Origin: Sphingobacterium sp. GVS05A
GTDB taxonomy: Bacteria; Bacteroidota; Bacteroidia; Sphingobacteriales; Sphingobacteriaceae
DNA: 64,000 nucleotides
Reading direction: 5' to 3'
Assembly (NCBI RefSeq): GCF_019969845.1
Contig: NZ_JAHXYR010000006.1
Span: 1-64,000 of the forward strand
Below the pieces are notes generated by a model. That model was given only the letters and a program-made list of their open reading frames with translations, had not been told where the DNA came from and made no database searches. Each line of letters begins with the position of its first letter. Within the stretch, counting starts at the first letter, position 1. The translations under genes and the position numbers were made by a program. This document shows, piece by piece, positions 18,150 through 28,700 of the stretch.

Positions 18150-19907
18150 ATGAAACTGATAACATATACATTCACTGTCCTGGGTTTGGGAATCCTGGCT
18201 TCCTGTGGGTCGGGGTCCAATACAAAAAAAGCCCTTGCGGATACAACTTCGAATGCCAATTTTAAAGCTTATGAAGATCGATTCATCGAACAGCTCTGGA
18301 AAGAAAATCCAGAATGGGCTACACAGGTGGGTTTTCATCGATACGATTCGCTGCTAACGATTCCCGATGCCAAAAGCAGGGCTTTACGTTTGGAATTTTC
18401 TAAGCAACATTTAGATCAATTGAAAAGTTTTGATCTGAACGAGCTGAATCTCTCACAACAGACAGATTACCACCTGATTCAGAATTACCTGGAATCTAAT
18501 GTATGGTCAATCGAGAAAGAGCGTTCTTACGAATGGAATCCTTCATCCTACAATGTAAGTGGAACTATCGCCTTTATGTTGGCTGAGAATTATGCTCCAT
18601 TGCATGATCGTCTTCACGCTATTGAACAACGGATGGCACAAATTCCAGCTTATTATGAGGCTGCGAAAGGACAGATTAAGAATCCAGCGTTGGTATTAAC
18701 AGATCTAGCTGTACAACAGAATTTGGGCGGATTATCTGTGTTTGAAACGGATCTGCGTGATTCCTTGAAAAAATCTAGTCTTCCAGCGACTGAAAAAGCT
18801 GCTATTCAAGCGAAAGCCGATCAGGCTGTAAAGGCGATCAATGGATTTGTAACATTTTTAAAAACGAATCCGAATCCATCGCCACGAAGCTTTAGATTGG
18901 GGCAGGAGCTATACGATCAAAAGTTCAAGTTTGATATCCAGTCGGGGTCTACTGCTGGACAGATCTACGATGCTGCAATGGCACGCAAGAGCTATTTACA
19001 TGGCGAAATGTATAAAATCAGTAAGGACCTGTGGCCAAAGTATTTTGGAAAGGCGGTACAGCCCACAGATAGTTTGGTGCTGATTCGCAAGATGATTGAT
19101 ACCTTGTCTGTCAATCACGTCAAAGCAGATGAATTTCAATCGGCCATTGAAGCGCAGATACCAAAATTGGTAGTATTTGTGAAAAAGAAAGATCTCCTGT
19201 ACATAGATGATAGCAAACCTTTGGTCGTACGGAAAGAACCTGCTTATATGGCCGGTGTAGCTGGAGCGTCTATCAGTGCTCCGGGGCCCTATGATAAAGG
19301 TGGGAATACATATTACAATGTTGGAAGTCTTGCGGGATGGACTAAAGAAGCTTCAGAAAGCTATCTGCGGGAATATAATCACTATATTTTGCAGATTTTG
19401 AATATTCACGAGGCTATTCCTGGGCATTATACGCAGTTGGTCTATGCCAACCAGTCGCCTAGCCTAATCAAGAGTGTTTTGGGTAATGGAGCCATGATCG
19501 AAGGCTGGGCTGTATATACCGAGCAGATGATGTTAGAAAATGGCTATGGCGATAACGCACCTGAAATGTGGTTGATGTGGTATAAATGGCATCTACGTAC
19601 TGTATGTAATGCTATTTTGGACTATAGTGTGCACGTGAAGAATATGAGTGAAAAGGATGCTATGCATTTATTGGTTGATGAAGCGTTTCAGCAACAGGCA
19701 GAGGCCGCCGGGAAATGGAAAAGGGTATCTGTTAGTAGCGTACAACTAACATCTTATTTTACGGGATATAAAGAAATCTATGATTTAAGAGAAGCTGTGA
19801 AAAAGGAGGAGGGTGCTCAATTTAAGCTGAAAGCCTTCAATGAGAAATTTCTGAGCTTCGGTAATTCGCCCGTAAAATATATCCGGGAAATGATGCTGAA
19901 AAAATAG
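18150..19907 (+). CDS. DUF885 family lipoprotein, putative metallopeptidase
   Basis: This 585-residue exported lipoprotein has signal MKLITYTFTVLGLGILASC with acylated Cys19. The DUF885 family is mostly helical. It carries the diagnostic HEAIPGHYTQL motif (His420, Glu421, His426) followed by an IEGWAVYTEQMML segment with a further Glu. These resemble the zinc ligands of M3/M32-like peptidases, so a periplasmic or surface peptidase is likely but unproven. It stands alone and ends with a good terminator. Confidence 0.88.
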   Translation: MKLITYTFTVLGLGILASCGSGSNTKKALADTTSNANFKAYEDRFIEQLWKENPEWATQVGFHRYDSLLTIPDAKSRALRLEFSKQHLDQLKSFDLNELNLSQQTDYHLIQNYLESNVWSIEKERSYEWNPSSYNVSGTIAFMLAENYAPLHDRLHAIEQRMAQIPAYYEAAKGQIKNPALVLTDLAVQQNLGGLSVFETDLRDSLKKSSLPATEKAAIQAKADQAVKAINGFVTFLKTNPNPSPRSFRLGQELYDQKFKFDIQSGSTAGQIYDAAMARKSYLHGEMYKISKDLWPKYFGKAVQPTDSLVLIRKMIDTLSVNHVKADEFQSAIEAQIPKLVVFVKKKDLLYIDDSKPLVVRKEPAYMAGVAGASISAPGPYDKGGNTYYNVGSLAGWTKEASESYLREYNHYILQILNIHEAIPGHYTQLVYANQSPSLIKSVLGNGAMIEGWAVYTEQMMLENGYGDNAPEMWLMWYKWHLRTVCNAILDYSVHVKNMSEKDAMHLLVDEAFQQQAEAAGKWKRVSVSSVQLTSYFTGYKEIYDLREAVKKEEGAQFKLKAFNEKFLSFGNSPVKYIREMMLKK

Positions 19908-19925
19908 GTATAAGAAACTGCATTA

Positions 19926-19961
19926 GAAAGCCACCTGATATCGGTGGCTTTCTGATTTTAT
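19926..19961 (+). terminator. rho-independent terminator
   Basis: GAAAGCCACC pairs with GGTGGCTTTC around a short loop and is followed by a T-rich tail, 18 bases after the DUF885 stop. Confidence 0.85.
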
Positions 19962-20004
19962 TGTTATGCTATACAGCTAATTTTTGTTAATAAGTCTTTC
20001 TCTC

Positions 20005-20973
20005 TTAAGCGACTTTAGCAAATTTGTTTCGATACTCTATAGGCGTAAGGCCTGTTATTTTTTTGAAAATATCCCGAAATGCTTTTGTATCTGTGTATCC
20101 GACATCATACATCACTTGGGAAACGTTCTTCCTTGAAGCTTCAAAAAATTTCTTTGCTGCCTCTATGCGTACACGCTGGATATACTCCACGGGTGTATTA
20201 TTTGTTGCTTCTTTAAACCTTCGTTCAAAAGTTCGGCGGCCAATATTAACAAAATTGGCTAAATCTTCGACAGTAATTTTTTCCTCATACTTCAGTTCAA
20301 TGTAGTCCTGTGCTTTCTGGATATCCAGGTCTTCGTGATTTCGTTGGCCGCGGAATATCGCAAATTGGGACTGGCTGTCACGGCTGATATCCAATGCAAA
20401 ATATTTGGCGATCATAACTGCCGTTTCACGGTCGGAAAATTTTTCGACAAGATATAGTATCAAATTCCACAGACTGCTGGCGCCACCACTGCTGTAAATA
20501 TTATCGTTTTCTGTAATAACAGCCCCATCTTCGACTTCTATTTCAGGGTATTTTTCCTTGAATTCGCTCACATAGGCCCAATGGGTTGAGCATTTTTTAC
20601 CATTTAATAAACCCGTTTCAGCTAAGAGGAAAGCTCCTACACATAAGCTAGCCAGGCGGGTACCTTTTAAATGGAGTTTTCTAAAATAAGGTATGGCCTC
20701 GGCATTATCCTTTATTCCGGTGTCAATATCTCCGAAAGTCGGTGGTATGATTAATAGATCTGTCCGTTCCACATCTTGCAGCAAACGATTTGTTTTTATG
20801 GTATACTCACCACTGTTGGCCGGTACATATTCACTAAGACCTACATACTCAACATTGAATATCGGTTTTTTTCCAAAAGCCGAAAGAAATTCATTGGCCG
20901 TAAGAAAGGTTCTAAATGCTGGTGTAATACCTTCAATAGTACCATATTGGGGAACAAAAACAGAGATTTGCAT
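20005..20973 (-). CDS. GlxA-type transcriptional regulator (DJ-1/PfpI plus AraC domain)
   Basis: This 322-residue protein starts from the ATG at 20973 (MQISVFVPQYG). The N-terminal DJ-1/PfpI-like domain covers about 1-190, with LASLCVGAFLLAETGLLNG holding the nucleophile-elbow Cys. The C-terminal AraC/XylS double helix-turn-helix covers about 220-322 (LANFVNIGRRTFERRFKEAT, MYDVGYTDTKAFRDIF). Such regulators respond to small metabolites or stress. It is divergent from the SRPBCC-DoxX-SRPBCC-VOC gene group, which is its probable target. Confidence 0.9.
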   Translation of the reverse strand: MQISVFVPQYGTIEGITPAFRTFLTANEFLSAFGKKPIFNVEYVGLSEYVPANSGEYTIKTNRLLQDVERTDLLIIPPTFGDIDTGIKDNAEAIPYFRKLHLKGTRLASLCVGAFLLAETGLLNGKKCSTHWAYVSEFKEKYPEIEVEDGAVITENDNIYSSGGASSLWNLILYLVEKFSDRETAVMIAKYFALDISRDSQSQFAIFRGQRNHEDLDIQKAQDYIELKYEEKITVEDLANFVNIGRRTFERRFKEATNNTPVEYIQRVRIEAAKKFFEASRKNVSQVMYDVGYTDTKAFRDIFKKITGLTPIEYRNKFAKVA

Positions 20974-21110
20974 ATCTTTTTGATTTATAGGATAAAGGTA
21001 CAAATTGTTTTTGTCGTAATCCACCCCTAAAGTTGTCGTTTTTACAATGTACCTCCCCTTAAAATCCTTCGCATCTTTGCTATATCATAATCAATAAATA
21101 AAAAGAAATC

Positions 21111-21533
21111 ATGGAAAGACAATCAAAAATTAAGGTAGAAGCAGCGGTAAATGCACCAGTAGAAAAGGTATGGCAACAATGGAATGCGCCAGCAGATATC
21201 ATGCAATGGAATGCCGCGGATCCAAGCTGGCATTGTCCAAGCAGTCAAAACGACTTGCGTGTGAATGGCACTTTTAAAAATCGGATGGAAGCAAAGGATG
21301 GAAGTTTTGGGTTCGATTTTGAGGGAACTTATGATAAGGTTGAATTGTATCAGGAAATCGCCTACACCATGTCTGATGGTAGGACAGTAAGCACAGTGTT
21401 TTCCGAAAGAGATGGAAAGACAATCATGAGTACCACTTTCGAAGCGGAGCAGATCAATGATCCTGAATTTCAGAAGCAAGGTTGGCAAGCTATTCTCAAT
21501 AATTTTGTAAAACACGTTGAATCAACAAATTAA
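21111..21533 (+). CDS. SRPBCC (AHSA1) family protein
   Basis: This 140-residue START-fold protein has the signature VEAAVNAPVEKVWQQWNAP, followed by WHCPSSQNDLRVNGTFKNRM and a final WQAILNNFVKHVE helix. It is the first gene of a rightward cluster facing the GlxA-type regulator. A CATCTTTG element at 21072-21079 is one base off the Bacteroidota -7 consensus. The ligand is unknown. Confidence 0.88.
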   Translation: MERQSKIKVEAAVNAPVEKVWQQWNAPADIMQWNAADPSWHCPSSQNDLRVNGTFKNRMEAKDGSFGFDFEGTYDKVELYQEIAYTMSDGRTVSTVFSERDGKTIMSTTFEAEQINDPEFQKQGWQAILNNFVKHVESTN

Positions 21534-21554
21534 TCACCATAAAATACCAACATC

Positions 21555-21974
21555 ATGAAAAAGAATAAAATTATCTTCTGGATAGCGACAATATTTATTG
21601 TTATCTGGGAAGGCGTTATGCCACTGGGCACATTATTATTTGCACCGCAATATATGAATGCAGGAACCAAACCCTTGGGTTACCCGGATTATTTTGCCTA
21701 TGCACTTATTATCTGTAAAGTTCTTGGCGTCATTGCCATTGCCATTCCACAGTTTCCGGCTAAATTAAAAGAATGGGCTTATGCAGGATTGACATTTAGT
21801 TTACTATTTGCCTTTATCAGTCACGCTTGCGTGGATAAAAATATAACCTATATGTTATTGCCACTTATTGTATTGGGTATACTGATGTTATCTTATATCT
21901 ATCGGTCAAAGATAGCTGGTACAAGTCGTGCCTCGCAGCAGGATGCATATACAGGCGCATCGGCGATATCCTAA
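21555..21974 (+). CDS. DoxX-like membrane protein
   Basis: This 139-residue protein has four predicted membrane helices and the layout of the DoxX-like family (IWEGVMPLGTLLF, LGYPDYFAYALIICKVLGVIAI). DoxX-like proteins are often linked to redox or stress genes, without an agreed function. It lies 21 bases after the SRPBCC gene, so the same transcript is likely. Confidence 0.82.
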   Translation: MKKNKIIFWIATIFIVIWEGVMPLGTLLFAPQYMNAGTKPLGYPDYFAYALIICKVLGVIAIAIPQFPAKLKEWAYAGLTFSLLFAFISHACVDKNITYMLLPLIVLGILMLSYIYRSKIAGTSRASQQDAYTGASAIS

Positions 21975-22081
21975 TGTCTTGATATCCTAATATTTCCATC
22001 CGAAAGGATAGGTTTATTGAAAATTTTTTAGAAAGAACAAAAAGGTAGTATTATCTATTTACATTATAAAAATCAATTGAG

Positions 22082-22531
22082 ATGAAAACAAATAGTGTTT
22101 CTTTACATCGGGTTATTCAGGCTAGTCCTGAAAAAGTCTTCCGCGCATTCGCGGATCCAGTAGCACACGCTACTTGGTTACCCCCTTATGGTTTTGTCTG
22201 TACTGTACAGCAGATGGATTTTAAAGTAGGCGGTCAATTTAAGATGACGTTTATCAATTTTGGCACAGGTAATGGTCATTCCTTTGGTGGAGAGTATTTG
22301 GAAATTACACCCAATGAATTTATCAAGTATGTTGACCGCTTTGATGATCCGAATTTACCCGGAGAAATGACAACGACCGTTTCTTTGCGTGCTGTCAGCT
22401 GTGGTACTGAACTTAAAATAGAGCAAACAGGAATTCCAGAAGTTATTCCAGCAGAAATGTGTTACCTGGGATGGCAGGAATCTTTGGAAAAAATGAAAAA
22501 ACTTGTGGAGCCTGTTATACCAGACGCATAG
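22082..22531 (+). CDS. SRPBCC family protein
   Basis: This second START-fold protein (149 residues) has the signature LHRVIQASPEKVFRAFADPV, then YGFVCTVQQMDFKVGGQFKM and the closing GWQESLEKMKKLVEP helix. It differs clearly from the one at 21111, so this is not a recent duplication. It is 107 bases after the DoxX gene and 22 bases before the VOC gene. Confidence 0.88.
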   Translation: MKTNSVSLHRVIQASPEKVFRAFADPVAHATWLPPYGFVCTVQQMDFKVGGQFKMTFINFGTGNGHSFGGEYLEITPNEFIKYVDRFDDPNLPGEMTTTVSLRAVSCGTELKIEQTGIPEVIPAEMCYLGWQESLEKMKKLVEPVIPDA

Positions 22532-22553
22532 TTTAATTCAATTTCTTTAGGAT

Positions 22554-22940
22554 ATGGAACGGTTAAGAAGCGGGGTTTTTATCACATTTTCGGGAAATTG
22601 TAGAAAGGCGCTTACCTTTTATCAGGCATGTTTTGGCGGGAGTCTAGATTTTGACAGGCTGGATAAAAAGATAACTGGGTATGCAGAGCTGCCCATTGTA
22701 AGTGCCTCTCTTACTTCCCCAAATGTGGTTATCTATGGCTCGGATCTGGTGCATGATGATGGACGAAAAATCGGTAATTATCTTTCGGTGTTTTTGCCTT
22801 GTGCAAATGTGGTTGATCGTGGTCAGCTTATCACCAAGCTTGCGGCAGAGCGACAAGCGGTATTGGGAAATAACGAGACGGACCAGCTGGTAGAAGTAAC
22901 AGATATTTTCGACGTGAGGTGGATATTGGGGATTCAATAG
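22554..22940 (+). CDS. VOC (glyoxalase/PhnB-like) family protein
   Basis: This 128-residue protein has the two beta-alpha-beta-beta-beta repeats of the vicinal-oxygen-chelate fold. The FSGNCRKALTFYQACFGGSL opening is typical of PhnB-like members, and the end FDVRWILGIQ replaces the usual FGVRWMI. The usual metal-ligand His/Glu set is not obvious, so activity cannot be predicted. It is the last gene of the cluster facing the GlxA-type regulator. Confidence 0.8.
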   Translation: MERLRSGVFITFSGNCRKALTFYQACFGGSLDFDRLDKKITGYAELPIVSASLTSPNVVIYGSDLVHDDGRKIGNYLSVFLPCANVVDRGQLITKLAAERQAVLGNNETDQLVEVTDIFDVRWILGIQ

Positions 22941-23009
22941 TGTTTTTTAAATCTTATTTTTTGTTAAGTTAAGGCAAAATCAGTAGTATTATAAAAAAGC
23001 TTTATTGTT

Positions 23010-23978
23010 ATGGTATATGTAGAAAATGAGTTTGCTCCTTTACAAAAAGTGATCTTGGCGGTTTCAGAGTTTGGATTTCCAAAAGCAGTTCGAGCGGAAG
23101 ATCTCCGTTTTCTCCCCGATACCGATACTGAAAGTGATGTTGCAAATGCAGGAAAAGATTTCGCAGAAGTGTATCCTGAGCAACAAAAAGCATGGGATCT
23201 TGAACGTGCAAATTTTGCTACTGTACTGGAAAAATATGGGGTGGAAGTGTTGCGTCCTCGTCAGTTGACAAGCTTGGAGAAAGAACTGGGAGCTGAAGAT
23301 GGTTATGCCAACTTCTTTGTGCGTGATCCATTTTTTACTGTCGGTAATGCTGTCATCGAAGGTTCCTTGCGTTTTCTCCAACGAAGAAATGAAATCTTGC
23401 CGATTCGGGATATTTTTGAACAACAGGTTTATCCAGATGATTGCCTGTATGTTGCCGCTCCCAAACCTGCGATCCATGATCATGGTGATCTTTCGCGCTG
23501 GCACGGGCCTTTTATCGAGGGCGGGGATGTGTTGGTACTTGGCAAGCAAGTATTTGTTGGTAACTCTGGACTTGCATCCAATAGTTTAGGAATTCGTTGG
23601 TTGTCAAAATTACTCAAACCCTATGGTTATCATGTCGAGGAAATAAGATTGCATCCGGATATTTTACATTTGGACTGTGCACTCGGACTTATTCGTGAAG
23701 GGCTAATGGTTGTTTGTGAGGATGCATTTCTTGACGACATACCGGAACATTTAAAACAATGGGATAAGATTAACGTTACCCTAAGCGAGGCGGGGCAGTT
23801 GGCAACCAATGGTCTGCCGATCAACCCCAATGTATACATTACTGATCCTGTATTTAAACCTATTGGCAATAAGCTCTCGCTTTATGGGATACATGTCGAA
23901 TATGTTGACTTCCAGATCAGCAGAAGTTTTGGTGGCTCATTCCGCTGTAGTACGCAACCCCTATTGCGACGATTTTAA
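23010..23978 (+). CDS. amidinotransferase / arginine deiminase-superfamily enzyme
   Basis: This 322-residue guanidino-modifying enzyme is of the penta-repeat beta/alpha-propeller family. Visible features are FVRDPFF, GPFIEGGDVLVLG, the catalytic His motif LHLDCALGLI and the C-terminal catalytic Cys313 in GGSFRCSTQPL. Members transfer amidino groups or hydrolyse arginine and methylated arginines; the substrate here is unknown. It is monocistronic, with no clear terminator after it. Confidence 0.88.
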   Translation: MVYVENEFAPLQKVILAVSEFGFPKAVRAEDLRFLPDTDTESDVANAGKDFAEVYPEQQKAWDLERANFATVLEKYGVEVLRPRQLTSLEKELGAEDGYANFFVRDPFFTVGNAVIEGSLRFLQRRNEILPIRDIFEQQVYPDDCLYVAAPKPAIHDHGDLSRWHGPFIEGGDVLVLGKQVFVGNSGLASNSLGIRWLSKLLKPYGYHVEEIRLHPDILHLDCALGLIREGLMVVCEDAFLDDIPEHLKQWDKINVTLSEAGQLATNGLPINPNVYITDPVFKPIGNKLSLYGIHVEYVDFQISRSFGGSFRCSTQPLLRRF

Positions 23979-24111
23979 GTTGATACTATTCTTTCGGACG
24001 GCTGGACTGAGACCGTAAGATGTATCTGATCTGTACCCATTACAACTTTGAGTGGGAGTGTAACTTTGTATATGCTTTAAGCAGAGTTTTATTATAAATA
24101 GCTTAGTCATA

Positions 24112-24627
24112 ATGATGGAATTACAGATACAGAATAGCGCACTTCACGATATTGATTCGATCTTTAAGTTTTATAGGATTGCAACTGATTTTCAAAAAGC
24201 AAAATCAATGGTTTATTGGCCTGAGTTTGATCGGAAGCTTATCGAACAGGAGCTGGAGGAGAATAGGCAATGGAAAATGATTGCGGGTCAGGATATCGCC
24301 TGTGTCTGGGCGACAACATTCGACGATCCTGATATTTGGGAAGAGAGAAATGACGATCCAGCAGTTTACATCCATCGCATCGCAACGAATCACAATTTTA
24401 GAGGTAAGAATCTTGTTAACACTATTGTGAATTGGTCGATTGAATATGCTATTGCAAATAATAAGAAGTTTGTTCGATTGGATACTGTAGGTGAGAATAA
24501 AGGACTGATTGATCACTACACGAAATGTGGTTTTGATTTTTTGGAATTAAAGAAGCTTCGTAATACAGCAGGCTTACCGGCACATTATGACAATGCTTCC
24601 GTAAGTTTGTTTGAGATAAAGCTTTGA
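24112..24627 (+). CDS. GNAT family N-acetyltransferase
   Basis: This 171-residue acetyltransferase has the acetyl-CoA-binding segment YIHRIATNHNFRGKNLVNTI and a LDTVGENKGLIDHYTKCGF region typical of the GNAT fold. Two adjacent ATGs (24112, 24115) are equally possible starts. The acceptor is unknown. It stands alone upstream of the ABC transporter operon. Confidence 0.86.
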   Translation: MMELQIQNSALHDIDSIFKFYRIATDFQKAKSMVYWPEFDRKLIEQELEENRQWKMIAGQDIACVWATTFDDPDIWEERNDDPAVYIHRIATNHNFRGKNLVNTIVNWSIEYAIANNKKFVRLDTVGENKGLIDHYTKCGFDFLELKKLRNTAGLPAHYDNASVSLFEIKL

Positions 24628-24818
24628 GAGATTTAATCAAGCCAATTTGTTTACACCGTTTTCCTAGATGTGGAAGCCATGTAATCAATAACTGTTTTTA
24701 GTTGATATTGCGCTGAAAAATAGATAGATCTACGGACTTTCTTGCGAACTTTTGTTATATTGTTGTAACAAATTGTCGTTTTAGCATACTAACGAATTAT
24801 TAACAGTTAAACTTATTT

Positions 24819-25703
24819 ATGAACTTATCAATAGAAAGCCTCAGTAAAACCTATCCGAATGGTGTAAAAGCCCTTGATGAAGTGAATTTGGAAATTAAAC
24901 CGGGGATGTTTGGTCTTCTCGGACCAAATGGAGCGGGAAAGTCATCTTTGATGCGTACTATTGCGACACTACAAAAGCCAGATAGCGGTCGCATTACTTT
25001 TGGTGATATTGATGTGCTTGGTCGGCAGATGGAACTGCGAAAGGTTTTAGGTTACCTACCACAGGAATTCGGTGTTTATCCGAACCTTTCAGCGACAGAT
25101 TTGTTGCAGTACTTTGCGAAGCTCAAAGGCATTAAAACAAGTGCCGACCGACAGGCGATCATCAAGCGTGTGCTCGAGGTTACCAATCTTTGGGATGTTC
25201 GTAATAAGAGTGTCAGTGGCTATTCAGGTGGGATGAAACAGCGATTTGGAATAGCCCAATTATTATTGAATGATCCAAAACTAATTATTGTTGATGAGCC
25301 CACTGCTGGATTGGATCCAGCTGAAAGACATCGTTTTTTGAATGTTTTACGGGAGATCGGTACCGATCATACGGTTATTTTCTCTACACATATTGTGGAT
25401 GATGTACGCGAATTATGTCATGAACTTGCGATCCTCAATGGAGGTAAGATACTATTGCGAGGGACACCAAAGGAAACGATAGAACAATTAGAAGGCAAGA
25501 TCTGGGTGCGTATCATTAGTCGCGATCAATTGGATGAGTATACCCAGAAATATAACGTTATTTCCACCAATTACAATCAGGATAATACACTCAATATCCG
25601 AGTTTATAGCGATGTGCAGCCAGATGAGTCTTTTGTCAATGCGCAAGGGCAACTGGAAGATGTTTATTTTGTAGCACTAAAAAATGACCAGCGCCATGTT
25701 TAG
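24819..25703 (+). CDS. ABC transporter ATP-binding protein
   Basis: This 294-residue ATPase subunit has Walker A GPNGAGKSS (Lys41), signature SGYSGGMKQR, Walker B LIIVDEPTAGLD and the switch His in FSTHIV. The closest functional group is the ABC-2 (CcmA/YxlF-like) exporters. A C-terminal regulatory tail of about 75 residues follows. It overlaps the start of the permease/peptidase gene by 20 bases, so the two are translated together and form one transporter. Confidence 0.95.
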   Translation: MNLSIESLSKTYPNGVKALDEVNLEIKPGMFGLLGPNGAGKSSLMRTIATLQKPDSGRITFGDIDVLGRQMELRKVLGYLPQEFGVYPNLSATDLLQYFAKLKGIKTSADRQAIIKRVLEVTNLWDVRNKSVSGYSGGMKQRFGIAQLLLNDPKLIIVDEPTAGLDPAERHRFLNVLREIGTDHTVIFSTHIVDDVRELCHELAILNGGKILLRGTPKETIEQLEGKIWVRIISRDQLDEYTQKYNVISTNYNQDNTLNIRVYSDVQPDESFVNAQGQLEDVYFVALKNDQRHV

Positions 25704-28700
25704 TCCGATTTTTAAATTTGAGTTTACGCGTTGGTTTAAGAATGCTGCTGTCTATATTTATATGGCTTTATTCTTTGCGTTATCGCTGTTCATCATGCTC
25801 TCCTCACTGGGGATATTCGATGGGGTCACAGCGACTACGTCATCCAATACGATCAGAAATTCCCCTTGGGCGATTAACGGGATGATTAATGGAATGTCCT
25901 CATTGATCTATTTCTTGATCCCTTCAATTGTGGGGGCCTGTGTGTACCGGGATTTTCAATATAATGTACATACCATCCTTTTTAGTTACCCATTTACCAA
26001 AACAGACTATTTACTGGGTAAGTTTTTTGGATCAGTTGCTGTTGTACTTATAATCGTACTGGCATCCACGCTAGGTATTATTGTCGCACAGTTTGTTCCT
26101 GGTATCAATCCAAACTTATTGGGACCGGTACATGCATTAGCTTACTTTCAGACCTATCTGATTCAGGTTATTCCTAATCTGGTTATTCTAAGTGCCATTA
26201 TTTTCGTATTGGTAACCTTCACCCGCAATGTGTATGTCGGTTTTGTCGCCGTTTTGGTGCTTATCATTTTACAGGTGCTTATTCAAAATTTGACTGACAA
26301 TGCCGATAATCGTTACTTAGGGGCATTGATAGACCCTTTTGGCGATAGTGCCATTTCTTATTATACGCAATATTGGTCTCCCGAAGAAAAGAATACAAAC
26401 AATCTTCCTTTTCTTGGTGCAATAATTTATAATCGACTGATTTGGCTAGCTGTAGCGGCTTTATTTATCGGTGTATTTTACCTGTTGTTTTCTTTCTCCC
26501 AGGATTCCATCTCAATCAAGACAGGGAAAAAAGGAAAACGCTTGACAAAAAATAACTTTGACAGCGTTTTTCGTATCAACCTCCCGAAAGTGGGTTACGA
26601 TTTTTCAATAACCCATTACTTGAAAACGACCTGGACACTGGCACGGTATGATTATCGCTATATTGTTAAGAACCCAGTCTTTTTGATTTTGACTTTGGTT
26701 GGTGTACTTTTTATCATCTTGATGGCTAGTACAATCGGTACAATATTCGGTACCTCAACTTATCCTGTTACCTGGAAAATGCTGATGATACCAGGTACGA
26801 CTTTTAAGTTTTTTTTGTTAATCTTGACCTTCCTCTTCAGCGGTTTATTGGTCCATCGCGGTAGCATTACACGAATGGGCGGATTATTGGATGCGACACC
26901 CGTTCCGAACTGGGCACTCATGGGATCCAAAATAATCGCGATCATCTTGATGCAATTAACCCTGCTTACGGTGGTAATGCTCACCTGTATGGCATTTCAG
27001 GTTTACCATCATTATTATAATTTCGAAATCGGGCAGTACATGATGCACTTGATGGTATATGGTATGTTGGGAAATATCGTATGGCTATTTGTGTCCATCT
27101 TTGTACATACGCTCTTCAAGAACTATCTGGCTGGTTTTTTTCTCTTGTTAACGCTATTTATTGGATTGCCATTTTTGTCTTTTGTAGGGGTAGAGCAGGC
27201 GATTTATCAATTTAACAAGGGACCTGATCTCGATTATTCAGATATGGACGGTTTTGGCTATATCTTACCTTTTTTAACCTATCGGGTGTATTGGCTGTTG
27301 TTCGCTGTGTTTTTTCTAACCCTAGCCCTTTTGTTATGGCGTAGGGGTGGATTCTCTGGTATAAGAGAGCGCTGGGCTATTTTACGATCGAATGTAAAAG
27401 TGAGCAGTATGACCGTACTTATCCTGAGTTTTGTTGGTTTTATTGCTATCGGTAGTGGGATATATTATGAAGATCATATTAAAAACCCTTATTATACCAG
27501 CCTGGATCACGAAAAACAATCTGTGGAATGGGAAAAGAAGTATAAAAAATATCAATTTCGGCCACAGCCCCGTGTTGTTGATATTAAGTTTACTATGGAT
27601 ATCTATCCTTCTGGGCGTAGTTTTAAAGCGCAAGCTTCTTATGTGTTAAAGAATAAGACTGCAGTCGCTATAGATTCTATTTTTGTCAATTATAATGATT
27701 ATGACTATACTTTCTCTTTCAATGTTCCCAATAAGTTGGTCTCTGCAGATGATATTTACAATTTCAATATCTACAAGTTGGCCAAGCCAATGGCTCCAGG
27801 AGATTCTATCGTCTTAAATTTCAGTACAACTAGCCCTTCCAATACCTGGGTTAACGAGAAGTCTCCTGTCAAAGGTAATGGAACCTTTATTAACAATATG
27901 CTGTTTCCAAACATTGGGTATTTGGATCGGGGCGAACTGGTGGATAATGATATCCGCAAGAAATACGGATTACCTCATCGCGATCGTATGGCTCCCCCCA
28001 CTGATTCACTGGCACTTCGGAATAATTATATCTCAAATGATGCGGATTGGGTCCGGTTTGAGGCGACTGTGAGCACGGATCCAGACCAGCTGGCCATAGC
28101 TCCGGGGTACCTGACCAAGCAATGGGAGAAAGATGGACGGAAATATTATCAGTATAAAATGGATTCGTCGATATTGAATTTCTTTGCGTTTAATTCTGCT
28201 CGATATGAAATTAAAAAGGATAAATGGAATGGTGTCAATTTAGAGATATATTACCACAAAGGGCATACTTACAACCTTGATCGGATGATGGCTTCGAGCA
28301 AGGCCTCTTTAGCTTATTATACCACGGAATATAGCCCTTATCAGCATCGGCAGTTGCGTATTGTTGAATTTCCCCGGACAGCCGGAACTTTTGCGCAGTC
28401 TTTTGCCAATACCATTCCTTTTTCCGAGGCAATAGGCTTTATAGCAGATGTGGATGAGAAGAAAGATGATGCGGTGGATTATCCATATGCTGTCACAGCG
28501 CACGAGATAGCCCACCAGTGGTGGGCCCATCAGGTGGTAGGTGCCAATGCGCAAGGAGCAACTTTGATGTCTGAAAGTATGTCTGAATATTCGTCTTTGA
28601 AAGTCCTGGAAAAAAGGTATGGAAAGGGACAGATGCGCAAGTTTCTCAAAGATGCGCTGGATGGCTACTTAAAAGGTAGAGGGGCGGAGACATTGGGTGA